In this document: positions 24,784-32,054 of the stretch, in pieces | Position numbering within the stretch: the stretch's first letter is position 1 | Layout: each line of letters starts with the position of its first letter | Source: Flavobacterium sp. ASV13 | GTDB taxonomy: Bacteria; Bacteroidota; Bacteroidia; Flavobacteriales; Flavobacteriaceae | NCBI RefSeq assembly: GCF_000745775.1 | Contig: NZ_JQJY01000003.1 | Location: forward strand, 124,001-188,000 | DNA: 64,000 nt | Direction of reading: 5' to 3' | The notes under the pieces: generated by a model | What the model was told of the DNA's origin: nothing | The model's input: the letters and a program-made list of their open reading frames with translations, nothing else | Databases searched by the model: none | Position numbers and translations under genes: made by a program

Positions 24784-26262
24784 TTAATGATTGTCTTCTA
24801 TTTCTCTTGTAAAATCGGGTGATTTACTTCGCATCGCATTTATGATTGTTCTGTGCATCCATACCAAACAAAGAACAGAAACCAGAAATATGAATATCCA
24901 TGAGCTTGTCCAGAGTCCGGTATAATTGAGGAGATAGCCAAAGATTATTGGACCTAAAAAACCTCCCAGGCCACCAATCAAACCAACCATTCCGCCCACA
25001 ACTCCAACTTCATTTGGAAAATATTCCGGAATATGTTTGTAAACAGCCGCTTTACCAATTCCCCATGAAATTCCTATCAGCGTTACCAAAATCACATACA
25101 CCCAAAGATTGGCGCTGAAGTTGATTTGGGTAATTCCTTTTGCCAATAATTCTTTCTTTTTTACTTCCTGATTTTGTTGTACAATGATTTCCTGCCAAGA
25201 TTTTTTTACAGGAAAAACAGAAGATTCGCTATTTATTTCGAGATCTTTTTTATTGTTGATTTGATGTGTTTTTCCGTTGACAATTATTTTATCTGCCGAA
25301 ATTTCTGTTACCGTTCCGTTACTTAAAGACATAACTCCGGGTCCTGCAGTAAAGATTTCCATTTTTGGAAACATCAATAAAAAACTGATTACGATTGAAG
25401 AGCCTAAAACCCAATACATCACTTTTCTGGCTCCAAATTTATCCGATAGATAACCTCCAAAAGCTCTAATAACTCCTGACGGAAGACTGAACATTGTAGC
25501 AAACATACCACCCATTACTAAAGTGGTATTGTAGACATTCATAAAGTTTGGAAGAAGCCACTGCGAATAGGCTACAAAAAATCCGAAAACTAAAAAGTAA
25601 TAGGTTCCAAAACGCCATACTCTGGCTTTTTTGAGCGGAGACATAAGCTCTCCCATTGTTTTTGAAACACCCGGATTCGTTTTGTTTTTAGCAAAAACAA
25701 TAAAAAGAATTCCGATAATTACTAATATGGATGCATATATAACCGGAAGCATTTTCCAGCCGTTAAGCGGATTACTTTCAGATAAATTATTTAATAATGT
25801 AGGTGCAATAAAAGTGGTAATTGCAGCTCCGGTATTTCCCATTCCGAAGATTCCTAAGGCTCTTCCCTGCCATTCTTTTGGATACCAAATTGAAGTGTAT
25901 CCGATTCCGACAGCAAAACTGGTTCCAACTAATCCGAAGAAAAAACTCAGAATTACAAAACTCCAAAACGAATCTGCAAAAGGCATTAAGAAAAGTGGCA
26001 CTGAACATAACAGGAGCAAAACAGAAAAAATAATTTTACCGCCATATTTGTCTGTTAAAATCCCTATTGGAAGTCTGAAAATTGAGCCTGAAAGAATCGG
26101 AATTCCTAAAAGCCATCCGATTTCAACAACTGTAAAATTGAATATTCCTTTATCGGCCAAAAAAGTGATCAAAACGCCATTTAAAGTCCAGCAGGCAAAA
26201 CACACTGTAAAAGCAAGTGTATTAAGAAATAAAATTCGGTGCGATTGAGATAAATTACTCAT
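24784..26262 (-). CDS. NarK-type nitrate transporter, tandem paralogue 1
   Basis: A 492-residue MFS nitrate/nitrite porter, with GTSFAVGIGYTSIWYPKEWQGRALGIFGMGNTGAA and GVVGGMVGLIGGLGGFLGPIIFG. Residues about 302-384 are an inserted beta-rich stretch (GTVTEISADKIIVNGKTHQI) between segments 9 and 10, predicted periplasmic. It is closely related to the product of 26476-27948. It heads the leftward cluster through the second molybdoenzyme and has its own promoter with a CRP-type dyad near -40. Confidence 0.88.
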   Translation of the reverse strand: MSNLSQSHRILFLNTLAFTVCFACWTLNGVLITFLADKGIFNFTVVEIGWLLGIPILSGSIFRLPIGILTDKYGGKIIFSVLLLLCSVPLFLMPFADSFWSFVILSFFFGLVGTSFAVGIGYTSIWYPKEWQGRALGIFGMGNTGAAITTFIAPTLLNNLSESNPLNGWKMLPVIYASILVIIGILFIVFAKNKTNPGVSKTMGELMSPLKKARVWRFGTYYFLVFGFFVAYSQWLLPNFMNVYNTTLVMGGMFATMFSLPSGVIRAFGGYLSDKFGARKVMYWVLGSSIVISFLLMFPKMEIFTAGPGVMSLSNGTVTEISADKIIVNGKTHQINNKKDLEINSESSVFPVKKSWQEIIVQQNQEVKKKELLAKGITQINFSANLWVYVILVTLIGISWGIGKAAVYKHIPEYFPNEVGVVGGMVGLIGGLGGFLGPIIFGYLLNYTGLWTSSWIFIFLVSVLCLVWMHRTIINAMRSKSPDFTREIEDNH

Positions 26263-26283
26263 AAACTATCTAGATTACTTGAA

Positions 26284-26311
26284 TATAATTGAGTAATTCT
26301 CCTCAATTATA
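26284..26311 (-). promoter_or_regulatory. Hairpin in the 5' leader of narK paralogue 1
   Basis: TATAATTGAG and CTCAATTATA are perfect 10-bp inverted arms with an 8-nt spacer, 22-49 nt before the ATG. It may be an operator or an RNA hairpin. Confidence 0.5.
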
Positions 26312-26315
26312 CAAG

Positions 26316-26323
26316 CAAAATTA
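26316..26323 (-). promoter_or_regulatory. -7 element of narK paralogue 1
   Basis: CAAAATTA reads TAATTTTG on the minus strand and matches TAnnTTTG, about 54 nt before the ATG. Confidence 0.5.
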
Positions 26324-26343
26324 TAGTCTGAGATGCGTATTTA

Positions 26344-26361
26344 ATATGACATATATCATAT
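26344..26361. promoter_or_regulatory. CRP-type dyad upstream of narK paralogue 1
   Basis: ATATGA-CATATA-TCATAT is a perfect inverted repeat with N6 spacing, the geometry of a CRP site (TGTGA-N6-TCACA). Its centre is 33 nt from the centre of the -7 element, so it lies near -40, a class II activator position. Confidence 0.55.
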
Positions 26362-26415
26362 AAAAGATAATTATGTCTTATTTTAAAACATCCTAAATAA
26401 CAAAAATAATAGTAC

Positions 26416-26454
26416 AAAAAAAGCCTTTTCTATTTTAAGAAAAAGGCTTTTTTT
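26416..26454 (-). terminator. Rho-independent terminator of narK paralogue 2
   Basis: AAAAAGCCTTTT and AAAAAGGCTTTTTT pair around TATTTTAA about 20 nt after the stop codon of the gene at 26476-27948. It separates that gene from narK paralogue 1. Confidence 0.8.
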
Positions 26455-26475
26455 ATGTTTAATTTTAAAAGAACT

Positions 26476-27948
26476 TTAATGTTTTCTATCCATATCTTTA
26501 GCATACTCTGGCGATTTCTCTTTCATCAATTTCACTACAACGCGATGCATCCAGATTAAACAAATAAGTGAAACTGCCAAAATGAACATCCACGAACTTG
26601 TCCAGAAACCCGTTGTACTTAAAAGATAACCGAAGATAATTGGGCCAACAAATCCGCCTAAACCGCCGAGCATTCCAACCATTCCGCCAACAACTCCAAC
26701 TTCATTTGGAAAATAATCCGGAATATGTTTGTAAACTGCTGCAGAACCAATTCCCCAAGCAGAACCAATCAGAATTACTAAAACCAAATAAATCCACATA
26801 TTGGCTTCAAAATGAATTTGAGTAATTCCTTCGGCTAATAAATCTTTCTTTTGAACTTGCTGATTTTGTTCTACAACTACTTCCTGCCACGATGTTTTTG
26901 AAGGCAAAAATTTGCTGTGTTTTGCATTTTTATCTTCTTGTGTTATAGGATATGTTTTATCTCCAATAACAATTTTATCTTTCGCAACTTCAGTAACAGT
27001 TCCTGCTTTTGCGGCGGTAATACCTGAACCTGAAGTTGTAATATCCATTTTTGGAAACATCAAAAGAAAACTTAAAACAACTGACGAACTCAAAACCCAA
27101 TACATTACTTTTCTGGCGCCAAAACGATCAGATAAAAAACCTCCATAAGCTCTGATAACTCCAGATGGCAAACTAAATATGGCAGCGAAAATTCCGCCCA
27201 TAACTAAAGTTGTGTGATATACGTTTAAAAAATTAGGAAGCAGCCATTGTGAAAAAGTTACAAACGAACCAAAAACAAGAAAATAATATAACCCAAAGCG
27301 CCAAACTCTGACACTCTTAAGTGGTTTAAAAACCTGACTTACGGTTTTTGGAGCGGCTTCAATTTTTTTGTTTTTTGTAAAAATCAGAAAGACAATTCCC
27401 ATTGTAAGCAGAACACTTGCGTAGATAACAGGAAGCCATTTCCAACCATTTTCAGGATCGCTTTCGGAGAATTTTGTCAATAATGTTGGTGCTAGAAATG
27501 TTGTCAAAGCAGCACCTGAATTTCCCATTCCAAAAATACCCAAAGCTCTTCCCTGCCATTCTTTTGGGTAATATACTGAAGTATATCCTACTCCAATTGC
27601 GAAACTGGTTCCTACCATTCCAAACAAAAAGCTCAAAATAGCAAACGTCCAGAAATTGTAAGCAAAAGGCAAGAGAAACAACGGAATAGAACTTAAAACC
27701 AATAAACAAGAATAAACGGGTTTTCCTCCAAATTTATCTGTGAGAATTCCCATTGGCAAACGCATAACAGAACCCGTTAAAATTGGAATTCCCAAGAGCC
27801 ATCCAATCTCGACGACACTCCATTCAAAAATACCACGATCATTTAGAAAAGTTACCAAAACTCCGTTTAGCGTCCAACAGGCAAAACAAATTATAAAAGC
27901 TAACGTATTAAAAAACAGAATGCGATGAGATTGTGAAAGATCAGCCAT
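26476..27948 (-). CDS. NarK-type nitrate transporter, tandem paralogue 2
   Basis: A 490-residue MFS nitrate/nitrite porter alignable over its length with the product of 24784-26262 (for example GTSFAIGVGYTSVYYPKEWQGRALGIFGMGNSGAA). It has the same periplasmic insert of about 80 residues between segments 9 and 10 (GTVTEVAKDKIVIGDKTYPI), diverged in sequence. The pair arose by tandem duplication. A terminator follows its stop codon, so it is a single-gene transcript that can be regulated apart from its paralogue. Confidence 0.88.
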   Translation of the reverse strand: MADLSQSHRILFFNTLAFIICFACWTLNGVLVTFLNDRGIFEWSVVEIGWLLGIPILTGSVMRLPMGILTDKFGGKPVYSCLLVLSSIPLFLLPFAYNFWTFAILSFLFGMVGTSFAIGVGYTSVYYPKEWQGRALGIFGMGNSGAALTTFLAPTLLTKFSESDPENGWKWLPVIYASVLLTMGIVFLIFTKNKKIEAAPKTVSQVFKPLKSVRVWRFGLYYFLVFGSFVTFSQWLLPNFLNVYHTTLVMGGIFAAIFSLPSGVIRAYGGFLSDRFGARKVMYWVLSSSVVLSFLLMFPKMDITTSGSGITAAKAGTVTEVAKDKIVIGDKTYPITQEDKNAKHSKFLPSKTSWQEVVVEQNQQVQKKDLLAEGITQIHFEANMWIYLVLVILIGSAWGIGSAAVYKHIPDYFPNEVGVVGGMVGMLGGLGGFVGPIIFGYLLSTTGFWTSSWMFILAVSLICLIWMHRVVVKLMKEKSPEYAKDMDRKH

Positions 27949-28096
27949 AGAAAAATAGTGTTAGAATTATTACTTTAATATTTAACCTATAAATCAATAT
28001 TACAGAAAGTATAAGAATGGTTTTTCCTGCAAAAAATAAGAATAGATTAAAATTAGAAAAAAATCATCTAAAACACTAATAATAAACAAGATAACC

Positions 28097-28121
28097 GATT
28101 AAAGTAATTATATACTTAATC
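28097..28121. promoter_or_regulatory. Imperfect dyad in the narK2-susC gap
   Basis: GATTAA and TTAATC flank AAGTA-N6-TACTT. It resembles the AAGTA/TACTT half-sites at moeA but with a different spacing, 149 nt upstream of narK paralogue 2. The remaining sequence from 27949 to 28360 is AT-rich and I see no gene in it. Confidence 0.3.
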
Positions 28122-28409
28122 TGTCATTTTATCGATTAAATTTTACAAAAACATGTTCTGTGACGTTTCTAAGCTGTTTTTGATACTTTAACTTATTTTA
28201 CAAAGCATTAAAAACAAGCAATTTAAATGTAAAATACTACAATTTTAGATTGGAAATAAAAAAACTTTTAACATTTTTTTAAGCAAAGCGAAATCACAAA
28301 AAATTGATTATCAATAAATTAACATCTATTTTTAGATCGTAAAACAATATACATAAAGACTTTTTCAAAAAAAATCATTTAAATTTTTGGTTTTTATTAT
28401 ATTAAAATT

Positions 28410-28438
28410 AACTTTGTCTATAGGATTAGTAGAGTTTA
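28410..28438 (+). promoter_or_regulatory. Operator/promoter block A
   Basis: AACTTTGTCTAT-N3-ATTAGTAGAGTTTA is identical at 26 of 29 positions to 44893-44921; a related inverted copy lies at 37521-37544. TTTG at 28413-28416 could be the -33 element and TAGATTTT at 28437-28444 a near -7, 20 nt apart, so the CTAT/GTAG dyad would lie between them, as expected for a repressor site. Confidence 0.6.
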
Positions 28439-28469
28439 GATTTTTATTGAAAACCAAAAAAACTATATT

Positions 28470-28556
28470 TTGAAAACAACCGAGAGCATATCGTATTTAA
28501 ATCTTCAAAAAAAATATACTTATAACAATTGTTGTTATATGTGCTTCTGTTGCTAA
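28470..28556 (+). CDS. 28-aa cysteine-rich leader peptide A
   Basis: The frame starts with TTG and ends with TAA; residues 19-28 read NNCCYMCFCC. Leader B (44940-45026) has the same length, start codon and ending (NTFCYMCSCC), with synonymous Cys codon changes (TGC/TGT), which supports translation. Twenty-eight residues with five Cys in the last eight positions is the design of an attenuator leader peptide. An internal ATG gives MCFCC alone. Confidence 0.65.
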   Translation: MKTTESISYLNLQKKYTYNNCCYMCFCC

Positions 28557-28572
28557 TTCATCATGCAATACA

Positions 28573-28609
28573 TTCGTCATTTGATCCATTACTGTAAGTC
28601 AAAAACGAA
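28573..28609 (+). promoter_or_regulatory. Hairpin after leader peptide A
   Basis: TTCGT-CA-TTTGA pairs with TCAAA-A-ACGAA around a 14-nt loop, starting 16 nt after the leader stop codon. No T run follows, so it is not a standard terminator; it may be one arm of an alternative fold. Confidence 0.4.
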
Positions 28610-28741
28610 ATTCAAATTCACCCGCAAATTACCTTTATTGAAAATACAAATATCTGGCTGATGCATATTTTGCATTGTGATGATTTTTTGAATATACCCC
28701 TATTTTAAAAAGAAACTAATTAACAACTAAAAAAAACTAAA

Positions 28742-28774
28742 ATGAAAAATATGCAAACGTGTTGCTGTAAATAA
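28742..28774 (+). CDS. 10-aa cysteine leader peptide (MKNMQTCCCK)
   Basis: ATG to TAA, with three consecutive Cys codons (TGT TGC TGT) at 28760-28768. The stop is 5 nt before a strong hairpin (28780-28805). No equivalent is found in leader B. It would make translation of this leader sensitive to charged tRNA-Cys twice. Confidence 0.5.
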   Translation: MKNMQTCCCK

Positions 28775-28779
28775 AAAAA

Positions 28780-28827
28780 GCCATTTCTGCGGCAACAGAA
28801 ATGGCGAGGCTTAAAGAACATTTATCA
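28780..28827 (+). promoter_or_regulatory. Conserved leader hairpin and 17-nt string (A)
   Basis: GCCATTTCTG and CAGAAATGGC form a 10-bp stem with the loop CGGCAA. Nine nt after the conserved core, TTAAAGAACATTTATCA (28811-28827) is identical to 45197-45213 in leader B. The 18-nt core TTTCTGCGGCAACAGAAA is also identical in B. No T run follows, so this is a conserved RNA element rather than a plain terminator. Confidence 0.6.
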
Positions 28828-28906
28828 CTAAATCAAGGAAACAATTAGAGGGTTGAAAATTCAACGCTCAGGGCGCCTTGTTAATTACTTAAACCATTAC
28901 AAAGAA

Positions 28907-31900
28907 ATGAAAAAAATTTTAAAGATATACTCAATATTATTTCTCTTGCTTCTGACGGCAGGACTAAATGCCCAGAATACGCCCCCGCTTATTCAGTCAA
29001 AACTTGATGGAACTGTTGTGGATGACATTACAAATCAGCCCATTATTGGCGCTTCAGTAACCATTAAAGGAACGACACACGGTGTTATAACAGATGCTGA
29101 AGGAAAATTTTATTTTCAAACTGGCCAAAAATTACCTTATACTTTAATCGTAAGCTACATTGGATATAAAAAACTTGAAATCGTAGTGGATAAAAATCCG
29201 GTAACAATCAACTTAAAAGAAGAGCGTCAGGAATTAGACGAACTGGTAGTTGTTGGGTATGGATCTCAAAAGAGAAAAGACATTACAGGTTCAGTTGCTT
29301 CTGTTCCAAAAGCAAATTTATCTCAAGTAACTTCATCTGCAGATAACTTGCTTCGCGGTGCGATTCCTGGTGTGGTAGTTACACAAAGTTCTGGACGCCC
29401 GGGAGCTTCGTCAAGTGTACGTATTAGAGGTGGAAACTCCATTACAGCTGGTAACGAACCGCTTTATGTATTAGATGGCATTTTAATTTACAATGACAAT
29501 AATAATGGTACAGCAGGTGTAGCAAATGCAGGAGCAACTGTCAATGTACTTTCGACAATTAATCCAGCTGATATCGAATCTATTGAAGTTCTGAAAGATG
29601 CTTCAGCAACTGCCATTTATGGATCTCGAGGTGCAAATGGAGTTGTTATTATTACAACCAAAAAAGGAACAAAAGGACAAGATAATATTTCATACCAAGG
29701 TTATTTTGGTTTTCAAAATGTTTCAAAAAAATTACATTTAATGGATGCCAGCCAATGGGCAAGTTTACGTAACGATGTTCAGGCAAGTATCGGTCAGGCG
29801 CCTTCTTTTACTGCTGCTCAAATTGAAGCTTTTAAAACTTCGGGAAGCTATGACTGGCAAGATGCTGTTTTTAGAACTGCTGCTCCAATTCAAAATCATC
29901 AATTGACTTTTTCTGGTGGAGATGATCGTTCAAGATATACGATTTCGGCAGGATATTTTGATCAGGACGGAATTGTAATTGCAACTGATTTTAAACGTAT
30001 TTCACTTCGAGCTAATTACGAAAGAAATTATTCTCAGAATTTCAAATTTGGCGTAAATGCCAATTATACAAATTCGGCTTCAAACGGAGTTGGAACAAAT
30101 GGCGGTGCTGCAGCCGGAAGACAGCCAAATCCATTAGTGGTTGCACTTTATCAACCGCCTGTTGTACCAATCAGAAATCCAGATGGAAGTTTTAATTTAA
30201 CTAATAATCCGTACGCAACAGCAACTAATGGTATTATTCCGAATCCAATTAATGATTTGGAAAACACAACTAATGAGACTAAAATCAACAGGATTTTAAC
30301 CAGCTTATTTGGTGAATATAAAATTACTAAAGAAGTTGTTGCAAAAGTTGCGGTAAGCGGTGACGTAATTGATACTAAACAAAACTATTATGCACCAGCA
30401 ACCACTACAAGCGGAGCGGGAGTTAAAGGTTTGGCTTCTGTTGGTACTCGCCGAGTAAGTTCTGTTTTAAATGAAAACACAATTAATTACAATACTACTT
30501 TCGGCGAAAGCCATAAATTCTCAGCTTTAGGAGGTTATACACTTCAATACACAAAAGGTGAGGTTGTAAATGCAGGAGCGCAGACATTTGTAAATGACGC
30601 GAATACTTATAATGCACTGCAAGATGGTGTTCCTGTAAAACCTTACAGTGATGCATTCGAAAGCGTATTAAAATCATGGTTAGCGAGAGTAAATTACTCT
30701 TATCAAGGGAAATATAACTTTACACTTTCAGGCCGCGCCGATGGTTCTTCAAGATTTGGTTCAGAATCACTTTGGGGCTATTTTCCATCAGCAGGATTTT
30801 CTTGGAATATTACCGACGAAGATTTCGCTAAAAATATTAAAGGCGTAACAGAAGCTAAACTTAGACTTACAGCAGGAACAACAGGAAACCAAGAAATTGG
30901 AAACTACCTTTCACTTGCTTCAATGGGTTCTGTAAATTATGCTTTTGGAGGAACTTTAGCAACAGGACTTGCTCCTACCCGATTAGCAAATCCTGATTTG
31001 AAATGGGAAAAAACAAATCAATACAACGTTGGTTTGGACTTATCATTATTAGACCGAAAAATCAATTTTGTTTTTGATGTTTATTACAAAAAAACAAAAG
31101 ATTTGTTAATCAACGTTCCAGTGCCGTTGACTTCAGGATATGCAACTGTACTTCAAAATATTGGAGGTGTTGAAAACAAAGGTCTTGAAATTGGTTTGAT
31201 TACTGAAAACATAAAAACAGATAATTTCTCTTGGAATTCTAACTTCGTTTTTTCTACAAATAAAAATAAGGTAACGGCGATAGGAAATGGTGTCGATCAG
31301 TTTTTTCCAGTTGTGCCAAATGGCTCATTATTACAGCAACAACCTGTAATTGTAAAAGTTGGATTGCCTCTAGGAACTTTCTGGGGATACAGAACAAACG
31401 GAATTTTCCAAACTCAGGAAGAGGTAAATACACAACCAAAAATCAACAGTTTGGCTAACACAAAAATAGGTGACAGAAAATATGTTGACACAAATGGAGA
31501 CGGTGTAATTACTGCTCTAGACAAAGGAAACTTAAGTACTTCTCAGCCAAAATTTGTTGGAAGTTTCAGCAATACAATTTCGTATCATGATTTTGATTTG
31601 AATTTCTCTTTCCAAGGTGCTTATGGCGGAAAAATATTCAATGCTTTGAATCAGCAATTAGAAATTTCTACACTTGGAACAAATGCTAACGTGACGTTAG
31701 ATGATCGTTGGACACCAACAAATCCAAGCAATGAAATTCCGAGAGCAACAAGTTCACCTTTAGGAATAGTTTCAGAACGTTATGTTGAAGATGCTTCTTT
31801 CTTGAGATTGAAATTAATTACGCTAGGTTATACTTTGCCAAAAAGTGTTTCTAAAAAACTGGGAACAAAAAGCGTGAAATTCTATGTTTCTGCAGAAAAC

Positions 31901-32038
31901 TTAATTACATGGACAAAATACACTGGTTATGATCCAGAAGTAAGTTCATACGAACAAAACAACTTATATCCGGGAATTGATTTTGGATCTTATCCAAACT
32001 CAAAAACATTCATCTCGGGCTTGAACGTAACTTTCTAA
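28907..32038 (+). CDS. SusC-type TonB-dependent outer membrane transporter
   Basis: A 1043-residue SusC family protein. The start at 28907 gives a clean signal peptide (MKKILKIYSILFLLLLTAGLNAQ). Residues about 30-110 are the N-terminal carboxypeptidase-like beta domain (GTVVDDITNQPIIGASVTIKGTTHGVITDAEGKF), then the plug (ELVVVGYGSQKRKDITGSVASV, ADIESIEVLKDASATAIYGSRGANGVVIITTKKG) and the barrel. It takes up a ligand bound by the SusD encoded 16 nt downstream, driven by TonB. The unit encodes no glycoside hydrolase but many sulfatases, so the ligand is likely an organosulfate. Confidence 0.93.
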   Translation: MKKILKIYSILFLLLLTAGLNAQNTPPLIQSKLDGTVVDDITNQPIIGASVTIKGTTHGVITDAEGKFYFQTGQKLPYTLIVSYIGYKKLEIVVDKNPVTINLKEERQELDELVVVGYGSQKRKDITGSVASVPKANLSQVTSSADNLLRGAIPGVVVTQSSGRPGASSSVRIRGGNSITAGNEPLYVLDGILIYNDNNNGTAGVANAGATVNVLSTINPADIESIEVLKDASATAIYGSRGANGVVIITTKKGTKGQDNISYQGYFGFQNVSKKLHLMDASQWASLRNDVQASIGQAPSFTAAQIEAFKTSGSYDWQDAVFRTAAPIQNHQLTFSGGDDRSRYTISAGYFDQDGIVIATDFKRISLRANYERNYSQNFKFGVNANYTNSASNGVGTNGGAAAGRQPNPLVVALYQPPVVPIRNPDGSFNLTNNPYATATNGIIPNPINDLENTTNETKINRILTSLFGEYKITKEVVAKVAVSGDVIDTKQNYYAPATTTSGAGVKGLASVGTRRVSSVLNENTINYNTTFGESHKFSALGGYTLQYTKGEVVNAGAQTFVNDANTYNALQDGVPVKPYSDAFESVLKSWLARVNYSYQGKYNFTLSGRADGSSRFGSESLWGYFPSAGFSWNITDEDFAKNIKGVTEAKLRLTAGTTGNQEIGNYLSLASMGSVNYAFGGTLATGLAPTRLANPDLKWEKTNQYNVGLDLSLLDRKINFVFDVYYKKTKDLLINVPVPLTSGYATVLQNIGGVENKGLEIGLITENIKTDNFSWNSNFVFSTNKNKVTAIGNGVDQFFPVVPNGSLLQQQPVIVKVGLPLGTFWGYRTNGIFQTQEEVNTQPKINSLANTKIGDRKYVDTNGDGVITALDKGNLSTSQPKFVGSFSNTISYHDFDLNFSFQGAYGGKIFNALNQQLEISTLGTNANVTLDDRWTPTNPSNEIPRATSSPLGIVSERYVEDASFLRLKLITLGYTLPKSVSKKLGTKSVKFYVSAENLITWTKYTGYDPEVSSYEQNNLYPGIDFGSYPNSKTFISGLNVTF

Positions 32039-32054
32039 GTAAAAAAAATATAAA

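Larger units (their letters stand above)
28361..28906 (+). promoter_or_regulatory. Long regulatory leader A of the sulfatase/SusCD unit
   Basis: A 546-nt untranslated leader whose start (28361-28556) and end (28784-28827) align with leader B at 44845-45213, while the middle differs. It contains an operator-like block, a 28-codon Cys-ending ORF, a hairpin at 28573-28609, a 10-codon ORF with three Cys codons, and a conserved hairpin plus 17-nt string. I infer a cysteine-responsive attenuator. Confidence 0.65.

Noticed and set aside
25631..26248. 205-aa open frame on the plus strand
   Set aside because: Antisense to a clear NarK transporter gene, with no start signal, domain or neighbour logic.
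28539..28556. Five-codon ORF MCFCC with ATG start as the true leader
   Set aside because: The TTG-started 28-codon frame is conserved in length and start in both leaders, so the ATG is more likely internal; it cannot be fully excluded.
28660..28690. Terminator in leader A (ATGCA/TGCAT hairpin before six T)
   Set aside because: The stem is only 5 bp and the T run is about 9 nt away, so it is too weak to claim.
28853..28906. Upstream start for the first SusC gene
   Set aside because: The extra 18 residues precede a perfect signal peptide beginning at 28907.
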